Source of the DNA: Paenibacillus sonchi
GTDB lineage: Bacteria > Bacillota > Bacilli > Paenibacillales > Paenibacillaceae
DNA: 64,000 nucleotides
Reading direction: 5' to 3'
Assembly (NCBI RefSeq): GCF_016772475.1
Contig: NZ_CP068595.1
Coordinates: forward strand, 992,001-1,056,000
Shown here: in pieces, positions 58,438 to 64,000 of the stretch
Layout of the letters: every line of letters starts with the position of its first letter
Position numbering within the stretch: position 1 is the stretch's first letter
Notes under the pieces: model-generated
The model's input: the letters and a program-made list of their open reading frames with translations, nothing else
Database searches by the model: none
Told to the model about the DNA's origin: nothing
Made by a program: the position numbers and the translations under genes

Positions 58438-59733
58438 TTAGACAAACATCTCTACAATCAGGAACAGATTCAGCGATACAACGAGTGCGGAGATGATCCA
58501 GCCCAGAACCGTAGTAATCCGGTGGTTCACCAGCCCGTTCATGATTTTGCGGTCACTGGTGAAGATCACCAGCGGAATCAAGGCAAAGGCAATCCCGAAC
58601 GAGAGCACCACCTGGCTCATGACCAGGGCGCTTGTAGCATTGATGCCGAAGGCGATGATGGCCAGCGGAGGAATAATCGTAATCGCCCGCCGCAGGTAGA
58701 GATTGATTCTTTTATTAATGAAGCCCTGCATGACCACATCCCCTGCCATCGTCCCCACTGACGAACTGGAGAGTCCGGCAATCAAGAGACCCAGTCCGAA
58801 GGAAATCGCAGTAACCGGTCCTGCCAAATGGCGGAACTGCTCAAAGGCGATATCCAAATCCTCGACCACTAAGCCGTTCTTGAAAAACAACGCGGCGGCC
58901 ACAACCACCATCGCCATATTGACCGCACCGGCAATCAGCATGGCAATCAGAATGTCGATGAACTCCAGCTTGAAAATCTGTTTTTTCTCCTTGTCATCGA
59001 TTCCGACTACGCGGCTCTGTGTCAGCGAAGAATGCAGATAGATCGCATGCGGCATTACCGTCGCACCCAGGATGCCCGCAGCCAGCAGAATGCTGTCCAC
59101 ACCCTGGAACTGCGGGGTGAAGATCCCGGCGGCGACTGCCCCGGCATCCGGCTTGGCCATGATGACCTGGAACGTAAAGGCCAGTACGACAATCAGCACC
59201 ATACCGGCGATTCCGGCCTCAAGTGTGCGGTACCCGCGCCGCTGCAGCTCCAGAATGGCGAATGAACCAACAGCGGTTATCAATGCGGCTGGCAGCATCG
59301 GAATGCCGAACAACAGATACAGTCCGAGCGCTGCCCCGATAAACTCCGCCAGATCGGTGGCGATAATCACCAGCTCACTCTGAATCCACAAAAAGATGGA
59401 TACGCCCTTCGGGAATCTCTCCCGTGCTACCTCGGGCAGATTCTTGCCGGTAGCTATGCCAAGCTTGGCGGACAGCGATTGGATCAGAACAGCCATCAGA
59501 TTCGACGCGAATATAACCCACAGCAGGAGGTAACCATATTTGGAGCCTGCTGTAATATTGGTAGCGAAATTCCCGGGGTCCAGATAGGCTACTGAAGCGA
59601 TAAAAGCCGGGCCCAGGAAAGGAAGGAGCCTCTTCAATCCTTTGACATCCCCGTTCAGTACTGCCTGCGCGGTGAGTCTGTTTTTTTGTCTGTGTATCAT
59701 TGGAGGTGTTTCTGCCAAATTCTGCTCCATCAT
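58438..59733 (-). CDS. mntH: Nramp family divalent metal (Mn2+/Fe2+) transporter
   Basis: 431 residues, eleven membrane helices. Proton-coupled Mn(II) or Fe(II) importer. Metal-site motifs are intact: VAYLDPGNFATN in helix 1 and GATVMPHAIYLHSS in helix 6. GAGGAGGG precedes two tandem ATG codons (59733 chosen). An MntR-like site with an overlapping promoter lies 45-60 bp upstream. It stands alone between two terminators. Confidence 0.95.
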   Translation of the reverse strand: MMEQNLAETPPMIHRQKNRLTAQAVLNGDVKGLKRLLPFLGPAFIASVAYLDPGNFATNITAGSKYGYLLLWVIFASNLMAVLIQSLSAKLGIATGKNLPEVARERFPKGVSIFLWIQSELVIIATDLAEFIGAALGLYLLFGIPMLPAALITAVGSFAILELQRRGYRTLEAGIAGMVLIVVLAFTFQVIMAKPDAGAVAAGIFTPQFQGVDSILLAAGILGATVMPHAIYLHSSLTQSRVVGIDDKEKKQIFKLEFIDILIAMLIAGAVNMAMVVVAAALFFKNGLVVEDLDIAFEQFRHLAGPVTAISFGLGLLIAGLSSSSVGTMAGDVVMQGFINKRINLYLRRAITIIPPLAIIAFGINATSALVMSQVVLSFGIAFALIPLVIFTSDRKIMNGLVNHRITTVLGWIISALVVSLNLFLIVEMFV

Positions 59734-59764
59734 TATCAATCCCTCCTCTTGCCCGGAAAAGTTG

Positions 59765-59795
59765 TCTATACACATGAAAGTTTCCCTGGTGCAAC
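59765..59795 (-). promoter_or_regulatory. mntH promoter with MntR-like operator
   Basis: Minus strand: TTGCAC - 18 bp - TATAGA as a SigA-type promoter, with GTTGCACCAGGGAAAC (complement of 59780-59795) over the -35. TTGC-N5-GGAAAC has the same spacing as the Bacillus MntR box TTTGCCTTAAGGAAAC. Confidence 0.5.
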
Positions 59796-60129
59796 ATTTA
59801 ATTTAGTTTTATTATAATCTGTGTTTTGAAAAATGTAAATGCCTTTACGAAACTAATGCTTGGCATCATTTCCATACCCTATTTATTAACCCTTGTGCGC
59901 TTAATGTTTCGTAGTACAGGCAGCAGAACCCCAGAAATCAGTTGCACAAAATACACTCATGCGAATATCTCTCCAGCCTAGAGCAGGTTACTTTATTCTT
60001 ATGTAACAAAGCCCTATAAAGTGAAACTTCCGTTCATCTGCTTCTGCTCAAAAATTAACGGGCGGGGTCCGGGCCACCCCGGCTCCCGCCCGCTGCGATT
60101 ACCTGTCTCTTCATCCCGCTCACGGCGGC
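59796..60129. other. Intergenic stretch upstream of mntH and downstream of glnS
   Basis: Apart from the terminator near 60054-60097 I see no gene or repeat here. Confidence 0.5.
60054..60097 (-). terminator. Terminator of glnS
   Basis: Minus strand: CGGGCGGGAGCCGGGGTGG pairs with CCCGGACCCCGCCCG, followed by TTAATTTTTG. Confidence 0.65.
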
Positions 60130-61821
60130 TTATTTCCCGCTCTTCCACGTATCCTTCAGCGGAACAATCCGGTTGAACACCAGCCGGTCTTCACGGCTCA
60201 GCTTGTTGTCGGCGCAGAAGTAGCCCTGGCGCATAAATTGAAATTTATCCTCTGGCTTGGCGCCAGCCGCAAAAGGCTCCAGCAGGCAGCTCCGCATCAG
60301 CCTCATGGAGTCCGGATTGATGTACTCCTCCCAGGCTTCGCCTTCCGCCTTGGGACCGTCGTTGTCTTCCAGCAGCTTCTCATACAGGTATACCTCCGCC
60401 GGTATGCCATGACTGGCCGAGACCCAGTGCAGGGTGCCTTTGACCTTGCGTCCACTATTTGCCCCGCCGCTTTTGGTCAGGGGATCATAGGTGCAGCGCA
60501 GCTCGCGGACCGCACCGGTTCCGGCATCCTTGATGACTTCATTGCATTTGATGATATAAGCCCCCTTCAGCCGGACCTCACCGCCCGGGACCAGCCTGCG
60601 GAACCCCGGTGCCGGTTCCTCCATGAAATCATCCCGCTCAATGTAGACAGTGCCTGAGAACGGTACCTCTCTCACACCCAGCTCTGCATTTTCGCTATTA
60701 TTGGCTAGAGTCAGCCACTCTGTTTCCCCCGCCTCGTAATTGGTAATTACGACCTTTAGCGGATCAAGCACGGCCATTATACTTGGCACACTGGCTTTGA
60801 GGTCCTGTCTCAGGCAATGCTCCAGCATCGAGAAGTCCACCATCGTCTGGTTCCTGACCATGCCAATCTCTCTGACAAAACTGCGGATGCTCTCCGGGGT
60901 AAATCCCCGTCTCCGCAGACCGCGCAGTGTGGGCAGCCGGGGATCATCCCAGCCGTCCACGTAGTTCCCCGCAACAAGTGCTCTGAGATAACGTTTGCTG
61001 GTAACCACCCCTGTGAGATTGACCCGTCCGAATTCCCTTTGCCTTGGGGCTTCTTCAATGCCCAGTTCTTCCAGCACCCACTCATAGAGGGGGCGGTGGT
61101 CCTTGAACTCAAGCGAGCATAAGGAATGGGTGATGCCTTCAATAGCGTCCTGGATCGGGTGGGCAAAATCATACATCGGATAGATACACCACGCCTCCCC
61201 TGTGCGGTAATGCTCCGCATGAATAATTCTGTACAGCACCGGATCACGCAGGTTGATGTTCGGTGAAGCCATATCGATTTTGGCCCGCAGCACCCGGGAA
61301 CCGGTAGGATAACCCCCTTCCCTCATCCCGCTGAATAAGCGGAGGTTCTCCTCCACAGACCGTTCCCGGTAAGGACTGTTTTTTCCCGGTTCCGTCAGTG
61401 TGCCTCTGTAGGCGGTCACCTCTTCCGGCGACAAATCGCAGACATAGGCTTTGCCTTTGCGGATTAAGTTCAGCGCGCTGTTGTAGATTTGCTCCGAATA
61501 GTCCGAGCCGTAATAAATATGTTCTCCGGTGCTGCAGCCCAGCCATTCGATGTCCTGAATGATCGCTTTTACATATTCCATGTCCTCTTTGAGCGGATTC
61601 GTATCGTCGAAGCGCAGATGAAAGGTGCCGCCGTATTTGTGTGCAAGCCCGTAGTTGGTGTGAATGGCAAACGCACTGCCGATATGCAGATATCCGTTCG
61701 GCTCCGGCGGGAACCTTGTGCAGATCTCCCTGCTGTAGATGCCGGACTCTATATCCTCCTTGATCAGCTTATCCATGTAGTTTTCCGCTGCTGCGGTTTC
61801 CATTGCATTGTCGTTCCCCAT
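60130..61821 (-). CDS. glnS: Glutaminyl-tRNA synthetase
   Basis: 563 residues, a class I synthetase that charges tRNA-Gln directly. The HIGH-type motif is TRFPPEPNGYLHIGSAFAIH (about residue 40), the adenylate pocket follows (FRFDDTNP-like LRFDDTNPLKEDMEYV), and the KMSKS-type motif is TGVVTSKRYL. The C-terminal part is the two-barrel anticodon-binding domain (VPFSGTVYIERDDF, GEVRLKGAYIIKCNEVIKD). Length and GlnRS-specific spacing distinguish it from bacterial GluRS. Many Bacillota lack GlnRS and use the GatCAB amidotransferase route, so this is likely an acquired gene. AGGAGGT precedes the ATG at 61821, and a T-box leader lies upstream. Confidence 0.95.
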   Translation of the reverse strand: MGNDNAMETAAAENYMDKLIKEDIESGIYSREICTRFPPEPNGYLHIGSAFAIHTNYGLAHKYGGTFHLRFDDTNPLKEDMEYVKAIIQDIEWLGCSTGEHIYYGSDYSEQIYNSALNLIRKGKAYVCDLSPEEVTAYRGTLTEPGKNSPYRERSVEENLRLFSGMREGGYPTGSRVLRAKIDMASPNINLRDPVLYRIIHAEHYRTGEAWCIYPMYDFAHPIQDAIEGITHSLCSLEFKDHRPLYEWVLEELGIEEAPRQREFGRVNLTGVVTSKRYLRALVAGNYVDGWDDPRLPTLRGLRRRGFTPESIRSFVREIGMVRNQTMVDFSMLEHCLRQDLKASVPSIMAVLDPLKVVITNYEAGETEWLTLANNSENAELGVREVPFSGTVYIERDDFMEEPAPGFRRLVPGGEVRLKGAYIIKCNEVIKDAGTGAVRELRCTYDPLTKSGGANSGRKVKGTLHWVSASHGIPAEVYLYEKLLEDNDGPKAEGEAWEEYINPDSMRLMRSCLLEPFAAGAKPEDKFQFMRQGYFCADNKLSREDRLVFNRIVPLKDTWKSGK

Positions 61822-61869
61822 GTGTGTACCTCCTGTATGAATGTGATGACCGCTCTGAATCTTTCCCAA

Positions 61870-62150
61870 CAAAAAAGAACCCCACCTCCAAGACGTATGG
61901 TCTTGGGGACGAGATTCTCGCGGTACCACCCCAGGTTTATTAATATGTCGCCATATTAATCTCATTAAGTACGGCATTGCCGGCAGGCAAGGCTTATACT
62001 CTAGCTCTGTAACAGGAGCTCCTGTCGCACCATCCCCGGCATCTGCTTAGTTCCGGTACGCCGCTCAGAGACTTGGTTCAATACACCTTTCCTTGCCCCT
62101 TTTCAGCGTCCGGGGCTCTCTGTAAAAGAACGGATATATCTACTCTTCTC
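61870..62150 (-). ncRNA. T-box leader of glnS with glutamine specifier
   Basis: Minus strand: the T-box core GGGGTGGTACCGCG (about 61919-61934) is followed by the terminator stem CCCCAAGACC..CTTGGAGGTGGGG and TTTTTT. The candidate specifier is CAG in GGAACTAAGCAGATG (complement of 62043-62045), matching tRNA-Gln, as expected for a synthetase controlled by its own uncharged tRNA. Confidence 0.9.
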
Positions 62151-62214
62151 ATCATCGCATTTGATTATAATTTCTTGTATTTTACAAAATAACTGCGCTG
62201 CTGTAAAGACAGCC

Positions 62215-63771
62215 TCAGCCCCCGCTGAGCGCCGCCAGGAGATCCAATGCCTCCTCATGCTCCGGCTCCAGCACCAGCGCCTGGCGGGTGTACTCCAGCG
62301 CGGCCTCCAGATCCTCAAGCTCATAGCTGCAGATGGCCAGGCAATAGAGCACTGTGACGACCGGCTCATCCTCCGTCTCCCGCAGCGATTGCGCCAGAAA
62401 ACGCCGCGAATCTTCGTACAGTCCCATCTCGAACAGCAGCAGCCCGCTGTCCAGGGCGAGATCATATTTTTGCGGCATCGGATAAAAGCCTGTCCACATC
62501 CGGTCGATCCCCAGCTTCAAATCGAGAATCTCCTCATCGCTGGCATCTTCCAGCAGGCCGGAAATCCGCTCGGCACTCTGGATGAACAGCTCGGCATCAT
62601 AGCCGCCCAGCCGCCAGAAGCCCAGAATCTGCTGCAGCCCGATGGTGTCGTAGTTCTGGTCGATCCAGAGCTTCAGACTGAAGAAGTCATCGGGCCCAAA
62701 ACGTTCGATGAACCTGCGGTAGGCCAGACGGGTCTGGACATGGCGCAGCGGCTCCTCCAGCATAAAGATGCAGCCCACATTCAGGTTCTTATAATGATGT
62801 TCGGTAAATGAAGCCAATGCGCCTTTTTGTTCAAAATAGCACACCAGCGCATGATAGTTGGCTGTAAGTGAGATGCTGCCATGATGGATCAGCTTCGGCG
62901 GCTCAGCAAATTCCCAGTTCTCCAGCCGGTGGTCGCCCTTGTCGGCGGTCAGCAGCAGGAAGCCTGCCCCGGACAGCGCACTCAGCCGCTCCATACATTC
63001 CAGCGCCGCCGCCGGGAAAAGTACATGCGAATCCTCCAGCTTCTCCTGATAGAACGCGATTACCTCGCGGTACGGGTAGAACTTCTCTTCATAGCCTGCT
63101 GCCCGGCGGTAGTGATACTCCGGAATCAGATCCCTCAGCACCTCGGAGGGCCCCATCGTGTCTGACTGTTCCGGGTACTGCAGCGATACCTCGCACTCAT
63201 ATATTTTGCCTTCATCTACATAGAGCAGCTCCTGCGGGATACTGTCAAAAAAGTAGTTGGCGATCACCATCAGCGGCTGTGCCAGCATCCCCGGTGTTAT
63301 CACCTTTCCACTTTCTATAAGATGCAGTTCAGTATCCGCAACGGCATCGAAACGCGCGAAATCGAGGATGCCCTGCTCCACAAAAGGGATCAGGCCGGGA
63401 TGCTGCTGCCAGCCGGTGATATTTTTCCACGGAAGATCGCTCATGACATAGGTAAACGGAGGCAGCGGCAGCCCCGCATAATCCATTAATTCACACAGCT
63501 TCTGCAGCACATGGAACGCGAGGCGCCCGGCACCTGCACCCAGCTCCAGAATAATGACCGGCTCCGTGGTGTGCCCCATCCCCGCCCGGTCCTGCAAAAA
63601 CCCGAAGATCATCTCCGCATAGCCGGTCCCGATCATCGGATTGCTTGTAATATACTGCGGAACCTGGTCGTTTTTCCAGGCCTGCATCCCCAGCTCTTCA
63701 TAATATTTGCGCTGCAGCTCCCATATCGGGGCTTCGCTGAAGCGGTAGCGTATTGGTCCGCTGTCTGTCAT
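62215..63771 (-). CDS. SAM-dependent methyltransferase-like protein with C-terminal TPR region
   Basis: 518 residues. A class I methyltransferase core (about 70-250) has the SAM-binding motif ILELGAGAGRLAFHVLQ and the ANYFFDSIPQELLYV strand that resembles the NDUFAF7/MidA group. A central region (about 255-400) is unrecognised. The C-terminal 110 residues look like TPR repeats (YDLALDSGLLLFEMGLYEDS, VTVLYCLAICSYELEDLEAA, LEYTRQALVLEPEHEEAL), which usually bind a protein partner. The target of methylation is unknown. It sits alone, upstream of the glnS T-box on the same strand. Confidence 0.82.
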   Translation of the reverse strand: MTDSGPIRYRFSEAPIWELQRKYYEELGMQAWKNDQVPQYITSNPMIGTGYAEMIFGFLQDRAGMGHTTEPVIILELGAGAGRLAFHVLQKLCELMDYAGLPLPPFTYVMSDLPWKNITGWQQHPGLIPFVEQGILDFARFDAVADTELHLIESGKVITPGMLAQPLMVIANYFFDSIPQELLYVDEGKIYECEVSLQYPEQSDTMGPSEVLRDLIPEYHYRRAAGYEEKFYPYREVIAFYQEKLEDSHVLFPAAALECMERLSALSGAGFLLLTADKGDHRLENWEFAEPPKLIHHGSISLTANYHALVCYFEQKGALASFTEHHYKNLNVGCIFMLEEPLRHVQTRLAYRRFIERFGPDDFFSLKLWIDQNYDTIGLQQILGFWRLGGYDAELFIQSAERISGLLEDASDEEILDLKLGIDRMWTGFYPMPQKYDLALDSGLLLFEMGLYEDSRRFLAQSLRETEDEPVVTVLYCLAICSYELEDLEAALEYTRQALVLEPEHEEALDLLAALSGG

Positions 63772-63861
63772 ATGTGTATACCCTGCTCTCTATAATCTTC
63801 TGGTTAATGTTCTCTTAGTACTCCATTATTAAGAATCCATCTTCGAGCGGTCTCTGTCAAT

Positions 63862-63935
63862 TCCTGATTTGCAATTGTGGGCATCTTCAAACGGCCTTCC
63901 GGCATATATTCTCTATTAAGCAATTGCAATCAGGA
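63862..63935. repeat. Spaced inverted repeat near the right edge
   Basis: TCCTGATTTGCAATTG (63862-63877) is matched by CAATTGCAATCAGGA (63921-63935) in inverse, one base different in length, 43 bp apart. It lies in the 178-bp divergent promoter region between the methyltransferase gene and the partial gene at the edge. Confidence 0.5.
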
Positions 63936-63949
63936 AAGGAGCCAGACCC

Positions 63950-64000
63950 ATGGAATCCCCGGAACATGGTTCAGCCAAAAAAGCAGGCATTCCCCAGCCG
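63950..64000 (+). CDS. Partial CDS, N-terminus only, unknown product
   Basis: AGGAAAGGAG lies seven bases before an ATG at 63950, which opens a frame of 17 codons to the window edge (MESPEHGSAKKAGIPQP). The segment is hydrophilic and not diagnostic. Confidence 0.55.
   Translation, partial: MESPEHGSAKKAGIPQP

Overview
The window looks like the chromosome of a Paenibacillus-type member of the Bacillota. Genes carry strong AGGAGG-type ribosome binding sites, and two T-box leaders are present. The content is typical of the group: long glycoside hydrolases beside AraC-type regulators, a YesM/YesN two-component pair next to a sugar ABC transporter, a DUF2294 protein, a SulP permease and a chorismate mutase-DAHP synthase. 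There are no rRNA or tRNA genes, no CRISPR array and no prophage. The organism assignment is inferred from gene style, not from a marker gene.

Layout. 1-3.9 kb: redox and metal genes (glutaredoxin-like protein, thioredoxin reductase, P1B-4 metal-efflux ATPase with Fur-like sites). 4.1-13.6 kb: a carbohydrate locus (GH94 phosphorylase, very long GH2 enzyme, mutarotase-like protein on the minus strand, AraC regulator divergent, then a polysaccharide deacetylase). 14-17.7 kb: a degenerate PEP-utiliser-like protein, O-acetylhomoserine sulfhydrylase and a coiled-coil protein. 17.9-20.1 kb: an AT-rich orphan, a transposase scrap and an aroB remnant. 20.3-25.1 kb: a glucosaminate-type operon (amidohydrolase, DgaE-like ammonia lyase, KDG kinase, DgaF-like aldolase, GntR regulator). 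25.4-36.1 kb: deoC, SPFH protein, chemoreceptor, SulP transporter, T-box-controlled DAHP synthase, hybrid kinase with response regulator, DUF2294 protein. 36.3-46.5 kb: an accessory stretch with a glutathione peroxidase carrying an amber codon, alpha/beta hydrolase with PadR regulator, decayed sulfonate ABC genes, an IS200 element, an ion permease, a beta-propeller lipoprotein-like secreted protein, an LLM oxidoreductase, and a flavin reductase with ArsR regulator. 46.5-47.5 kb: repeat-rich intergenic DNA. 47.5-51.1 kb: a TIR-like/GAF-like protein with a small partner, a cell-wall amidase and an HD-GYP phosphodiesterase. 51.2-58.1 kb: a MITE-like element, YesN/YesM pair and sugar ABC transporter. 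58.4-63.8 kb: MntH, T-box-controlled GlnRS, and a methyltransferase-TPR protein.

Reading frames. Seven loci are split between frames at ten points. At every point the frame is restored by adding exactly one base to a homopolymer run (3 to 6 identical bases). This one-sided pattern fits homopolymer undercalling in the underlying assembly better than ten independent mutations, so these genes are annotated as probably intact unless other damage is visible. Two further lesions are amber codons: one in the glutathione peroxidase at its catalytic glutamine, and one in the aroB remnant.

Functional picture. The window combines several sugar-catabolic units, each with its own regulator: AraC, GntR, and YesM/YesN. 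It also holds metal and peroxide homeostasis genes with recognisable Fur-, PerR- and MntR-like sites, and amino-acid genes under tRNA control. The best candidates for less described biology are the TIR-like/GAF-like protein with its 77-residue partner, the non-PTS glucosaminate-type operon, and the isolated PEP-utiliser-like barrel.
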